This document shows positions 1 to 7,788 of a stretch of 64,000 nucleotides of DNA, piece by piece; the first letter of the stretch is position 1, and every line of letters starts with the position of its first letter. The stretch lies in the NCBI RefSeq assembly GCF_007992195.1, contig NZ_BJZU01000028.1, forward strand, positions 53,281 to 117,280, in the 5' to 3' direction. Origin of the DNA: Methylobacterium oxalidis (GTDB lineage Bacteria > Pseudomonadota > Alphaproteobacteria > Rhizobiales > Beijerinckiaceae). A model generated the notes under the pieces. It worked only from the letters and a program-made list of their open reading frames with translations, was not told where the DNA came from and searched no databases. The position numbers and the translations under genes are program-made.

Positions 1-67
1 CGAGCGCGATGCCGGCCACGATGCAGAGGGCAACCCAGACGGTCAGGTAGCGTTCGAACAGGGACAT
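1..67 (-). CDS. acr3: Arsenite efflux permease Acr3, N-terminal end only
   Basis: Only the first 22 codons lie in the window; the gene runs off the left edge. The product starts MSLFERYLTVWVALCIVAG, the typical amphipathic start and first membrane segment of Acr3-type arsenite/H+ antiporters. It begins 9 bases downstream of the arsC stop in the same direction, so it is the fourth gene of the ars operon. The role (export of arsenite produced by the two reductases) is inferred from this start and the context; the pump's catalytic cysteine is not in view. Confidence 0.7.
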   Translation of the reverse strand, partial: MSLFERYLTVWVALCIVAGIAL

Positions 68-76
68 CGGGCTTCC

Positions 77-502
77 TCAGGCGGTGGCGACGCGGCGGCC
101 GTGCTCGTCGACGACGCGCTCGCCGTCCTCCTTCACGAGTTCGCCCTGCTGGGCGGGAAGCAGATCCAGCACAGCCTCGGACGGCCGGCACAGGCGCACG
201 CCCTTCGGGCTGACCACGAGCGGGCGGTTCAGCAGGACCGGATGGGCCTCGATCGCGTCGAGGAGCTGCTCGTCGGTCAGCGACCGATTGGCGAGGCCGA
301 GTTCCGCGTAGGGCGTGCCTTTCTCGCGCAGCACGTCCCGGACCGAGAGGCCGGCACGGGCGAGCAGTTGCTTGATGAGCGCCCGGCTCGGAGGCGTCTT
401 CAGGTACTCGACCACGTGCGGCTCGACGCCGGCGTTGCGGATCATCGCCAGGGTGTTGCGCGACGTGCCGCAGGCGGGGTTGTGGTAGATGACGACGTCC
501 AT
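77..502 (-). CDS. arsC: Arsenate reductase, glutaredoxin-coupled ArsC type
   Basis: A 141-aa thioredoxin-fold ArsC that reduces arsenate to arsenite with glutathione/glutaredoxin. The catalytic cysteine sits in HNPACGTSRN (Cys11), and the arsenate-binding arginine of the family is seen in NRPLVV. The length matches plasmid-type ArsC. The frame stays open upstream, but the ATG at 502 overlaps the stop of the preceding arsenate reductase (TGATG) and gives the canonical N-terminus. It is in one operon with ArsR, the second reductase and Acr3. Confidence 0.93.
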   Translation of the reverse strand: MDVVIYHNPACGTSRNTLAMIRNAGVEPHVVEYLKTPPSRALIKQLLARAGLSVRDVLREKGTPYAELGLANRSLTDEQLLDAIEAHPVLLNRPLVVSPKGVRLCRPSEAVLDLLPAQQGELVKEDGERVVDEHGRRVATA

Positions 503-1029
503 CACGCGACCTCCGGGCGGGCCGAGGTGGCGCCGGCGAGCTGGCCGATCTCCCGGACCTTCGACGACAGGGCGACCTGGTCGAGGCTGCCGAGCGGCAG
601 GGCAACGAAGGCCGCGATCCGATTCTTTAGGTAGCGCTGGGCGGTGACGAATGCGCGCTTGCGCTCCATCTCCGAGCCCTCCGCCGCCGCGGGGTCCTCG
701 ATGCCCCAGTGGGCCGTCACCGGCTGGCCGGGCCAGTACGGGCACGCCTCGCCGGCGGCGTTGTCACAGACGGTGAAGACGAAATCCATGACGGGGGCGT
801 CGGGCCCGGCGAACTCGTCCCACGACTTCGAGCGCAGGCCCTCGGTCGGGTAGTCGCTCTCCCGCAGGACCTGCAGCGCCAGCGGGTGCGGCTCGCCCTT
901 CGGTTGGCTGCCGGCCGAGAAGGCGCGGAAGCGCCCGCCGCCCTCCTTGTTGAGCATGGCCTCGGCCAGGATCGAGCGGGCCGAGTTGCCGGTGCAGAGG
1001 AACAGGACGTTGTAGGCGGGCTCAGGCAT
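502..1029 (-). CDS. arsC: Arsenate reductase, low-molecular-weight phosphatase (thioredoxin-coupled) type
   Basis: A 175-aa protein of the LMW protein-tyrosine-phosphatase fold. The P-loop is FLCTGNSARS (Cys12, Arg18), two further cysteines follow at about 88 and 96 (VCDNAAGEAC), and the general-acid loop has Asp112 (EDP). That is the three-cysteine layout of thioredoxin-coupled ArsC. The start at 1029 lies 8 bases inside the arsR 3' end; an upstream in-frame extension is a shadow of arsR. An operon carrying both evolutionary types of arsenate reductase is redundant but not rare in alphaproteobacteria. Confidence 0.9.
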   Translation of the reverse strand: MPEPAYNVLFLCTGNSARSILAEAMLNKEGGGRFRAFSAGSQPKGEPHPLALQVLRESDYPTEGLRSKSWDEFAGPDAPVMDFVFTVCDNAAGEACPYWPGQPVTAHWGIEDPAAAEGSEMERKRAFVTAQRYLKNRIAAFVALPLGSLDQVALSSKVREIGQLAGATSARPEVA

Positions 1030-1381
1030 GGAGGGTGTCCCCGGTGGTGCAGTCGCAGGCGGCGAGCGCGGCGACGGCCGGGTTGCACACCTCCGGGTGG
1101 CCCTGGCAGCAGTCGCGCATGAGGAACTGGACGAGGTCGGACAGGCCGGCATAGGCGGCGCTGTAGATGACCGACTTGCCCTCGCGGCGGGACGTGATCA
1201 GCCCGGCATGCGAGAGCTCCTTCAGGTGGAAGGACAGGTTGTTGCCGGCGACGCCCACGGTCTCCGCGAGCACTCCGGCCGCGAGGCCGTCGGGACCGGC
1301 CGTGACCAGGGCGCGCACGACCCGCAGGCGATGCTCCTGTCCGAGCGCCGCGAAGGCGGCGAGGGCTTGCCGTTCGTCCAT
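1022..1381 (-). CDS. arsR: ArsR-family arsenic-responsive repressor
   Basis: A 119-aa winged-helix ArsR/SmtB repressor. The recognition region is about residues 40-60 (ETVGVAGNNLSFHLKELSHAGL) and the wing RREGKSVIYSA follows. It lacks the classic CVCDL motif of E. coli ArsR. Instead it has a C-terminal cysteine cluster (C91, C92, C99, C109, C111), as in the alphaproteobacterial type with As(III) sites near the C-terminus. It is the first gene of the ars operon and divergent from arsH; a TCAAC/GTTGA palindrome lies in the shared promoter region. Confidence 0.92.
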   Translation of the reverse strand: MDERQALAAFAALGQEHRLRVVRALVTAGPDGLAAGVLAETVGVAGNNLSFHLKELSHAGLITSRREGKSVIYSAAYAGLSDLVQFLMRDCCQGHPEVCNPAVAALAACDCTTGDTLHA

Positions 1382-1396
1382 CGAATGACCTACATA

Positions 1397-1410
1397 TCAA
1401 CTCCTGTTGA
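1397..1410. promoter_or_regulatory. Candidate ArsR operator between arsR and arsH
   Basis: Perfect inverted repeat TCAAC-tcct-GTTGA, centred in the 50-bp gap between the divergent arsR and arsH starts. Its position suggests that one ArsR dimer could control both directions. The site is read directly; binding is inferred. Confidence 0.5.
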
Positions 1411-1431
1411 AACGTAGAGGAATCAAGCGCC

Positions 1432-2178
1432 TTGGACAAGCCCCAGCAGCCGTTCGCCGACGGGATGCCCAACCTCTCCGAGGCGCATTTCGAGGTGCCG
1501 ACCGCCGAGCGCGTGGAGGCGTCGATGCCGCTCGCCCACGCGCCGCGCTTCCTGATCCTCTACGGCTCGCTGCGCGCGCGCTCGTTCAGCCGCTTCCTGG
1601 CCTACGAGGCGGCGCGCCTGCTGGAAGCGATGGGTGGCGAGGTGCGGATCTACGACGCCCACGGGCTGCCGCTGCCCGACGACGCCACCGCCGACCACCC
1701 GAAGGTGCAGGAGCTGCGGCAGCTCTCGATCTGGTCCGAGGGCCAGGTCTGGGTCTCGCCGGAGCGCCACGGCAACCTGACTGGCGTGATGAAGAGCCAG
1801 ATCGACTGGCTGCCCTTGAGCGAGGGCTCGGTCCGGCCGACCCAGGGGCGGACGCTCGCGGTGATGCAGGTCTCGGGCGGCTCGCAGAGCTTTAACGCCG
1901 TGAACTCTCTGCGGGTGCTCGGGCGCTGGATGCGGATGATCACCATCCCGAACCAGTCGTCCGTGCCAATGGCCTACAAGGAGTTCGACGACGCCGGCCG
2001 CATGAAGCCGGGCCCCCTGTACGAGCGCGTGGTCGACGTATGCGAGGAGCTGATGAAGTTCACGCTCCTGACCCGCGGGAGGGCCGACTACCTCGTCGAC
2101 CGCTACAGCGAGCGCAAGGAGCGCGAGCCGGAACGGCTCAAGGCCATCGCTTCCGACATCGGTTTCGCCAAGCCCTAG
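1432..2178 (+). CDS. arsH: ArsH, NADPH-dependent FMN oxidoreductase
   Basis: A 248-aa flavodoxin-fold ArsH, which oxidises trivalent organoarsenicals and gives broad arsenical resistance. The FMN phosphate loop is [12 protein letters not shown] (about residues 43-54), and the family motifs [20 protein letters not shown] and [16 protein letters not shown] are intact. The start is a TTG at 1432 with an AGAGG ribosome site about 11 bases upstream. No ATG fits the conserved N-terminus better. It is transcribed divergently from arsR. Confidence 0.92.
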   Translation: MDKPQQPFADGMPNLSEAHFEVPTAERVEASMPLAHAPRFLILYGSLRARSFSRFLAYEAARLLEAMGGEVRIYDAHGLPLPDDATADHPKVQELRQLSIWSEGQVWVSPERHGNLTGVMKSQIDWLPLSEGSVRPTQGRTLAVMQVSGGSQSFNAVNSLRVLGRWMRMITIPNQSSVPMAYKEFDDAGRMKPGPLYERVVDVCEELMKFTLLTRGRADYLVDRYSERKEREPERLKAIASDIGFAKP

Positions 2179-2300
2179 GCTTGCGTCGTCGACGATGATC
2201 GTTCGCTGGACTCCGGCCCTCACGAGTGGGCGCGGTAGGCGCGACGGAGCAGGCGCGTGCTATGCCGCGCCTGTTCCTCGACCGGGAGCGGGCTAAGGCA

Positions 2301-2966
2301 TCAGGCGAAGTCCTCGTCGTAATACATCGAGTCGTCCACCTTGCCGTCGGTCTCAAGCTCCGGTTCCATGTAGGCGATCCGCCCTGCGACGCGCTCGAAC
2401 GTCATCACAGTCGTGAAGACGATCTTGTCGCCATGGAACGCCCGATCCTGGTCGTTCTCGCCGTTCAGCGATCCGGTCAGGGTCGCGACCAGCGCGTCGT
2501 CACTCGGCTTGAAATCGTATTCCTCGATGTAGAGCTCATCGAAGTAGGCGTTCGTCGAGGCGATCTCGCCGTCCAGGGCCCCCTCGATCATCATCGGGTC
2601 GTCCTGGACGAACGCGTTGACATCGTCGCTCAGATGCCTGGACCTCCAGAACCGGCCGTCGAAGTGGCCCTGGCTCGCGAGGAAGTCGCACAGCTCGGAC
2701 GTGAGATCCTCGACGCCGGGCAGGTCGGCGGGAAGCCCCCGGAGCGTTCCGACTCGCTCGTCCATTAGGCGCAGGTCCGGGATGAGGATTTCGGCCTTGC
2801 CGATGTCGCTCAGGGGAAACCTGGTTTCCGCTCGGAGCGCCGCGGCCGTCTTGTATCCGAAGAATGCGGCCACGAGTTCGTGCGCGTGAGAGGAGCCCAG
2901 CTTGTTGCCGGTCAGGAGGCGATAGCGCGCGCGCAGGTGGTCCGCGCAGTCCTTGGGAAGGGACAT
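2301..2966 (-). CDS. Hypothetical protein with N-terminal helical SHAHEL motif
   Basis: A 221-aa acidic protein of unknown function. The first 45 residues contain LGSSHAHELVAAFFGYKTAAAL, which resembles a short helical module found at the N-terminus of many uncharacterised bacterial proteins. The rest has no motif I recognise. No signal peptide or membrane segment is visible. It stands alone, convergent with arsH and divergent from the kinase cassette at 3331. Coding is supported by length, codon usage and composition. Confidence 0.65.
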   Translation of the reverse strand: MSLPKDCADHLRARYRLLTGNKLGSSHAHELVAAFFGYKTAAALRAETRFPLSDIGKAEILIPDLRLMDERVGTLRGLPADLPGVEDLTSELCDFLASQGHFDGRFWRSRHLSDDVNAFVQDDPMMIEGALDGEIASTNAYFDELYIEEYDFKPSDDALVATLTGSLNGENDQDRAFHGDKIVFTTVMTFERVAGRIAYMEPELETDGKVDDSMYYDEDFA

Positions 2967-3330
2967 GGCACATCCATTTCACACCGGCGTCTTGAGTGGG
3001 TGGTCACAAGCGCTTGATGATCACCCTGCGCCGGCAGAGATGGTTGCCGTTCAGGTATCGATCCGAGATCGAGTTCGCCGCCTTTTGGGTCGCTTGCAGC
3101 CCGGGCATCGGCTCCGGTTTGGAATGTAGCCGTCGCGACCACGCTCGGCAACTGGCATCCCGCGATCGGGCGTCTGGTTATCCCGCACCGGACGGGGCTT
3201 CGGCCTGCGGGCCCCATCGGACGCGCCGCGGCGCTTGCGCCCGTCCCGCGCCCCGCTCCTGGCCTTCGCACGCGCGTCCGTGCGAAAAGCCCGGCACCAA
3301 GCTCGACAGGGCGGCAACTGGGGGGATGCG
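2967..3330. other. Intergenic region, no gene seen
   Basis: 364 bp between a minus-strand orphan gene and the kinase cassette. It should hold the divergent promoters; I see no convincing -35/-10 pair, repeat or RNA. An upstream in-frame extension of the next gene to 3235 lacks a ribosome site and was not used. Confidence 0.4.
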
Positions 3331-3786
3331 GTGATCACGATCGGGATCAGGGCGGCGCCACGCGTGGTCACCTTCGCGGTCTACGACACGGACGCCAAGA
3401 CGGTCATCAACGTCGAGGAGATCAGGATCCCGGCGGCCTTTGGGACCCCCGACGGGCTGAAGTACCTGCGCAGCAACCTCCTGGACGTCCTGCGCGAGTT
3501 CCGGGTCGAGAGGGCCGGCGTGCGGCTCACCGAGCCCAGCGCGCAGTCCCTCAGCATCGACCGCGTCCAGATCGAGGGCGTCATTCAAGAGGCCTTCGCC
3601 AGCAGCGAGCTCTCGGCCTATTTCGCGGGCCCGATCGCCACCGGGGCGGCCCGCCTTGGCATCGAGCGGACGCGGTTCAAGCCACTCGCCGACGGCGAGG
3701 ACGGGTACGGCATCGAGAACTGGGGAAAGATGTCGAAGGAGGAGCGGGAGGCGATCCTGTACGCCATGGGGGCCGAAAATGCTTAA
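3331..3786 (+). CDS. Small protein, possible RNase H/RuvC-like fold, first gene of a kinase cassette
   Basis: The GTG start at 3331 follows a GGGGGG run and gives 151 aa beginning VITIGIRAAPRVVTFAVYD. The pattern (hydrophobic strand, turn, second strand, helix, strand, then SLSIDRVQIEGVIQEAF) recalls RuvC/YqgF-type RNase H folds, but the first catalytic Asp is absent at the usual GID position, so it may be non-catalytic. This fold is a guess. The stop codon overlaps the start of the kinase gene (ATGCTTAA), which indicates translational coupling. Confidence 0.6.
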   Translation: MITIGIRAAPRVVTFAVYDTDAKTVINVEEIRIPAAFGTPDGLKYLRSNLLDVLREFRVERAGVRLTEPSAQSLSIDRVQIEGVIQEAFASSELSAYFAGPIATGAARLGIERTRFKPLADGEDGYGIENWGKMSKEEREAILYAMGAENA

Positions 3787-4825
3787 GCCGTACAACAAGG
3801 CCGAGCTGACCTTTGAGCGGGTGCGGGACATCGGCGCGGACGGCCGCAACTCGGAGACCTTCCTCTCGCGCGATCACCAGCTCAACGCGGAGATCGTAAC
3901 GAAGCGGATCGCGAAGGCGAGCCTGGCCTCGCCGGCCGAGTTCTTCGCGGAGTCGCAGGCCCTCTACGCGAGCGCTCATCAGAACGTCGTTCAGATCCAC
4001 TACGCCTGCTACGACGAAGACCATATCTACCTAGCGATGCCGTTCTACCGCCGCGGCTCGGTGAAGGGCCTCATCACGGGCCGCTACATGACCGTCCGCG
4101 AGATCGTCACGGTCGCCTGCCAAGTCCTGAGCGGGCTTCACCACATCCACTCGAAGAAGCTCGTCCACTTCGACGTGAAGCCCGACAACATCCTGCTGTC
4201 GGACCGGGGCGAGGCGCTGGTGTCGGATTTCGGGCAGGCCAAGCAGATGAACTTCGTCGGGAAGGCCGAGCAGGACCGGCACTACACCCCCATGATCCCG
4301 CCCGAGGCCCTGGCGGAGGATCGGTTCGACCTCACCTTCGACATCTACCAGTTCGGGCTGACCCTCTACCGGATGTGCAACGGGAACGAGGCCTTCCACG
4401 CGCAGCTGGCGAAGTACGGTCCGCCGGGACCCGGTTTCGACCGGGCCGGCTTCCGGTATGACGTCCGGAACGGGCGGTTCCCTGACCGCCGGGCGTTCGC
4501 GCCGCACATCCCGTCGAAGCTCCGCAAGGTCGTCCGCGCCTGCCTGGAGACAGAGCCCTCCGATCGATACGGTTCCGCCCTAGACGTGGCCAACGCACTG
4601 GCCGACATCGACGGCTGCCTGCTGGACTGGCGCCTGGAGGCAACAGCTGATAAGAGAGTTTGGAGGAAGAACGAAAACGGAACGTCGTACGAGTTCACCG
4701 TAAACGGGGACGGGAGCTCCGAGTGCTACAAGACGAAGGACGGCGGACGGCGGCAGCGCGTGACCGCCGCATGCCAGACCAAAATCTCCGAGCGGGACGT
4801 GGAGCGGCTGCTAGGTTCCTACTGA
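3779..4825 (+). CDS. Eukaryotic-type serine/threonine protein kinase
   Basis: A 348-aa soluble protein kinase. Visible motifs: probable ATP lysine K42 (VTKRI), alpha-C Glu58, catalytic loop HFDVKPDNILL (H130, D132, K134, N137; HFD instead of HRD) and DFG at 150-152. The glycine loop is degenerate (RVRDIGADGRNSETF), and the activation segment ends in PPE. No membrane segment or PASTA repeat follows; the 60-residue tail is polar (KNENGTSYEFTVNG). It overlaps the upstream gene by 8 bases and the downstream gene by 1, so the three form one unit. Substrate unknown. Confidence 0.88.
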   Translation: MLKPYNKAELTFERVRDIGADGRNSETFLSRDHQLNAEIVTKRIAKASLASPAEFFAESQALYASAHQNVVQIHYACYDEDHIYLAMPFYRRGSVKGLITGRYMTVREIVTVACQVLSGLHHIHSKKLVHFDVKPDNILLSDRGEALVSDFGQAKQMNFVGKAEQDRHYTPMIPPEALAEDRFDLTFDIYQFGLTLYRMCNGNEAFHAQLAKYGPPGPGFDRAGFRYDVRNGRFPDRRAFAPHIPSKLRKVVRACLETEPSDRYGSALDVANALADIDGCLLDWRLEATADKRVWRKNENGTSYEFTVNGDGSSECYKTKDGGRRQRVTAACQTKISERDVERLLGSY

Positions 4826-5013
4826 TGGCCAAGATCAAGAACGACCCGAGCCGATACGTCAGGCGCTCCAGCCTTGCTGGGCGCCCGGCCGCCTGCGCGG
4901 GCGAAAAGGGCGATCAGGCGAACCGGAAGCCGGAGCGGGACTTCCTGGCCGCCCCCATCGGCGACGACTTCTACGTGGATTTCCGACCTCAGGGCCGTCG
5001 AGACAACACATAG
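4825..5013 (+). CDS. 62-aa basic protein, third gene of the kinase cassette
   Basis: The ATG at 4825 overlaps the kinase stop (TGATG). The product, MAKIKNDPSRYVRRSSLAG..., is rich in Arg, Lys and Ser at the N-terminus and ends DDFYVDFRPQGRRDNT. RYVRRSS would be a plausible basophilic phosphorylation site, which would make it a candidate substrate of the neighbouring kinase; that is inference. No known family recognised. Confidence 0.55.
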   Translation: MAKIKNDPSRYVRRSSLAGRPAACAGEKGDQANRKPERDFLAAPIGDDFYVDFRPQGRRDNT

Positions 5014-5101
5014 AGATCCGCGCGACTGCGCCGCGGATCGCATTCGGGCCGTCCGGACGTGAGACGGGGCGAGCGACCGGCCCCGCACCGGCGCGACGAA
5101 G

Positions 5102-5386
5102 TCACCGCTTTGCACCGCAAGGCCGGCTGTAGACCGTGCCGTCGTGCTCCAGGGCGCCGTCCGAGCGCACGACGAGATCCACATCATACGGGACCTCCGC
5201 CCCACCCATGCCGTAGCAGCGCGCGGCTCGGACGCGGCCGCCGGGGATTGTCGCGTGCCGGCAATCCATCAGGTCGATGCCGACGTCAGGGCCTGGGCCG
5301 ATGGTAATGTCGGGCATGCCCGGCGCGCAGTAGCGGCCGGGTGCGGGTAGGGGCGGACGCATCTCGGGCGCCATAGGCGGCTTCAC
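5102..5386 (-). CDS. Paralogue of the small secreted protein at 48517, apparently without signal peptide
   Basis: The core PAPGRYCAPGMPDITIGPG...GIDLMDC...RVRAARCYGMGGAEVPYD...GALEHDG aligns along its whole length with the product of 48517-48813, including the cysteines. That protein has a cleavable signal peptide; here the sequence upstream of PAPGRYC is a proline-rich MKPPMAPEMRPPL starting at a GTG. The upstream ATG at 5400 runs into a stop after five codons. It may be a decayed 5' end, that is, a pseudogene, or a cytosolic version. Confidence 0.5.
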   Translation of the reverse strand: MKPPMAPEMRPPLPAPGRYCAPGMPDITIGPGPDVGIDLMDCRHATIPGGRVRAARCYGMGGAEVPYDVDLVVRSDGALEHDGTVYSRPCGAKR

Positions 5387-5850
5387 ACCCTAAGGCGCAT
5401 TCTCTAGGTAGGCGCAGGGTGGTTCGCTCCCGTTCGCCTAAGCATCGTCGATGAGCAACGAAGCGCCGAGAGCCGACTTCGGGCTAGTCGGACTTGGACC
5501 GCCGCTCCCGACCCTTCTCGGGCCTTCGGATTGTCTGCTTATCGGCCATCTGATTGGCCCAGAACGACCGATCCTGGCCGCAAGCGGCCTGTCCTCTTAG
5601 GGGCTCAAGCTAAGGGCAAGCGGACGTCCTACGCCGCTCAGGTGAATGCCTCAAAGTGACCCATTGCAGACGGTCGGAATGTCCGCTTCCAGGCAGTTCA
5701 ATGGACCCGGTTCGGCAACTTCTGGCCAGTAGTGGCCTGTCTGCTCTGGGGAGGGCTTGCCAAAAAGAGCAGACAAGGCCCTACCGAACCAACCCAGTCG
5801 TAAAGCTCGATTGGCGTCGGCCTCAAAAATGGACACCAGCACGCCGCCAG
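5387..5850. other. Intergenic region with decayed sequence
   Basis: 464 bp without a convincing gene. It contains scattered short GTCCGCTT / GTCGGAATGTCCG words resembling those in the gap at 17300-17799, which suggests a common filler sequence of this genome. A 67-codon open frame at 5651-5854 has no ribosome site and atypical composition and was not called. Confidence 0.4.
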
Positions 5851-6525
5851 TCACCGCCGCCCGGCGGCCTCCAAGCGGGTCCGGTCAACAATCTCGACCG
5901 CGCCTCGACGAAGTTCGATCAGGCCCGCCTCGGCCCATTGTGCCAGAATGCGGCTCACCACCTCGCGCACGCTTCCGACATCGTCCGCGAGCTTTTGATG
6001 GGTCACCGCGGCGACGCCCCGCGGATCGGCTTCAGCGAGGAGGCGTTGCGCGAGGCGCTGCTTTAGCGGTGCGAACGCGACCTCGTCGATCAGCGTGAAC
6101 AGGCCGGACATCAATCGCGTGTAGTCATCCATGACGAATCTGCGGAACGCCGCGCTGTCGCCGATCAGGTGCTGGAACGTGCCGACCGGCAGGGCCGCGA
6201 GTTCGGTCCGCTCCTCGGCCACGCTCTGCGCCGGAAAGGTGCCGCCGGACAGGAGACACTGAGTGGTGAGGGGGCAGGTGCCGCCCGGGCCAACCTTGTA
6301 GATCAGCACCTCGCGTCCGCCCTCCGACATCCGGAAGATCCGCGTGCGTCCCTCCAGGCACATCAGGTAGTTGGCACACTCGCCATTTAGTTCGTAGGCG
6401 ATGGCGCCTGCATCCAGCACCGGGAAATGCACGGTTCCCCGAGCGATCTGAAGATGCGCCGGGCTGAGAGCTTGAAGAAGCGGAAACCGGTCGATCCACC
6501 GCTCGACCTTTTGGGCATCCGTCAT
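5851..6525 (-). CDS. Crp/Fnr-family transcriptional regulator
   Basis: A 224-aa regulator: an N-terminal cyclic-nucleotide-type beta barrel (about 1-125), a dimer helix, then a C-terminal helix-turn-helix (THQKLADDVGSVREVVSRILAQW). It lacks the N-terminal Fe-S cysteines of FNR but carries MCLEG and GGTCPLTTQCLLSGG, a cysteine pattern seen in a subgroup of Crp-like regulators. Effector unknown. The ATG at 6525 was chosen over an open extension without homology. A CRP-type palindrome lies 80 bp upstream, so autoregulation is likely. Confidence 0.88.
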   Translation of the reverse strand: MTDAQKVERWIDRFPLLQALSPAHLQIARGTVHFPVLDAGAIAYELNGECANYLMCLEGRTRIFRMSEGGREVLIYKVGPGGTCPLTTQCLLSGGTFPAQSVAEERTELAALPVGTFQHLIGDSAAFRRFVMDDYTRLMSGLFTLIDEVAFAPLKQRLAQRLLAEADPRGVAAVTHQKLADDVGSVREVVSRILAQWAEAGLIELRRGAVEIVDRTRLEAAGRR

Positions 6526-6605
6526 GGCTGGCGTGGTCCCCCGGCCATGACGACGGGTTGATCGTCCGGCGCGCGTTGCGTTTTCCTCCCGCCGCGCCGG
6601 ATTTG

Positions 6606-6621
6606 TGTGACCTGGGTCACC
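6606..6621. promoter_or_regulatory. CRP-type palindrome between the Crp gene and the pentapeptide gene
   Basis: TGTGA-CCTGGG-TCACC matches the CRP half-site spacing TGTGA-N6-TCACA with one mismatch; the core GTGACC-TG-GGTCAC is a perfect inverted repeat. It sits in the 185-bp divergent promoter region, suitable for control of both genes by the adjacent regulator. Confidence 0.5.
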
Positions 6622-6710
6622 GACCGGGTGCAGCGGCCCGGCATAGCATCGCGACACAACGAACACGATAAGGGTGCCCGCCATGCGTGGCGCCCGCCGG
6701 GAGTAAACCG

Positions 6711-7511
6711 ATGCGCCGCTTAGCCCTCAGCTTCATGCTCGCCGTCTTCGCTGCCGGCCCCGCCGCGGCCGAACAAGATCTGCTGCTCGGAGCCGACATG
6801 TCCTCGCCTGCCATGACGAAGGCCGAGATGAGCCGCGCCGACGTAGAGGCGATGATCCAGGCCGCGGACGGTAAGCCCATCGACCTGCACGACAAGGCGC
6901 TGTCGGGCCTCGATCTCTCCGGGTTGAATCTCCGGGGCGTCAACTTACGAACTGCGCGCCTGAACAAGGCCAATCTACGCGGCGCCGACCTCAGCGGCGC
7001 AAACCTCGAACAGGCATGGCTCCTGAAGGCAGACCTTTCCGGGGCCAAGCTCGCGGACGCGAAAATGTTCGGCATCACGGCGCGGGAGGCCAACCTCAGC
7101 GGGGCCGACCTCAGCCGGTCCATGCCCATCGGCGATTTCAAGGGCGCCAACATGAGCAGCGCCACGCTGGTCGATCTCAAGGGCGGAGCCAACATCAAGA
7201 ATCAGTCCATGGGTCTGATGCGGGCGGTGTTCACCTCGGTGAACCTGTCGGGCGCGAACCTCAAGGGAGCCAACCTCGGCCGGTCACGCCTGGAGTATGC
7301 GAATCTTAAGGATGCCGATCTCACTGGCGTGGTGCTGATGGGCTCAGACTTGTCCGGGGCCAATTTGACCGGTGCTACGGTCACGGGCGCGGACTTCAAG
7401 AACGTCGATGTCAGCGGCGCTCGTCTCATCGACCTCCAAGGTCAGTCCGAGGCCAAGGACTGGGCGGAGAGGGTGAACATCGACCGTGCCGTCACTCAGG
7501 CATCCGATTGA
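6711..7511 (+). CDS. Secreted pentapeptide-repeat protein
   Basis: 266 aa. A signal peptide (MRRLALSFMLAVFAAGPAAA) is followed, from about residue 65, by long runs of A(N/D)LXX repeats such as LSGLDLSGLNLRGVNL and ADLSGANLEQAWLLKADLSG, which fold as a right-handed quadrilateral beta helix. Function is not predictable from the repeats. The ATG at 6711 has a GGGAG ribosome site; an upstream GTG at 6687 would mask the signal peptide. Divergent from the Crp regulator and probably controlled by it. Confidence 0.85.
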   Translation: MRRLALSFMLAVFAAGPAAAEQDLLLGADMSSPAMTKAEMSRADVEAMIQAADGKPIDLHDKALSGLDLSGLNLRGVNLRTARLNKANLRGADLSGANLEQAWLLKADLSGAKLADAKMFGITAREANLSGADLSRSMPIGDFKGANMSSATLVDLKGGANIKNQSMGLMRAVFTSVNLSGANLKGANLGRSRLEYANLKDADLTGVVLMGSDLSGANLTGATVTGADFKNVDVSGARLIDLQGQSEAKDWAERVNIDRAVTQASD

Positions 7512-7553
7512 TCCGCCCGTTCACCAACCTGACGGCCCGCCTCTGACCTCAAC

Positions 7554-7573
7554 GGTTTCTGTCTCAAGAAACC
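7554..7573. terminator. Hairpin after the pentapeptide gene
   Basis: Seven-base stem GGTTTCT / AGAAACC with a 6-base loop, 42 bases after the stop codon at 7511. No T-tract follows, so it is a weak terminator candidate or merely an mRNA 3' stabiliser. Confidence 0.3.
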
Positions 7574-7788
7574 TAGTCAGCGGTAATCTACAACGTTCCC
7601 TGATATCAGCGAAGCCGCAAACTCGGGTTGCCCAATCGACAAGACTGGCTTCAAGCCAAAGCACGACGTTCGTCGTCCCCAGCCAAATCATCGCATCGCG
7701 TGATCAAAATGATCGATACGTTCCATTGGATCGAACGAATGGACGCGGTCATGGTCGTGGCAGATCCAGTCCGCGAGGTGCACGCACC

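Noticed and set aside
5651..5854. 67-codon minus-strand frame
   Set aside because: No ribosome site, low-quality sequence in a gap with filler-like words; not convincing as a gene.
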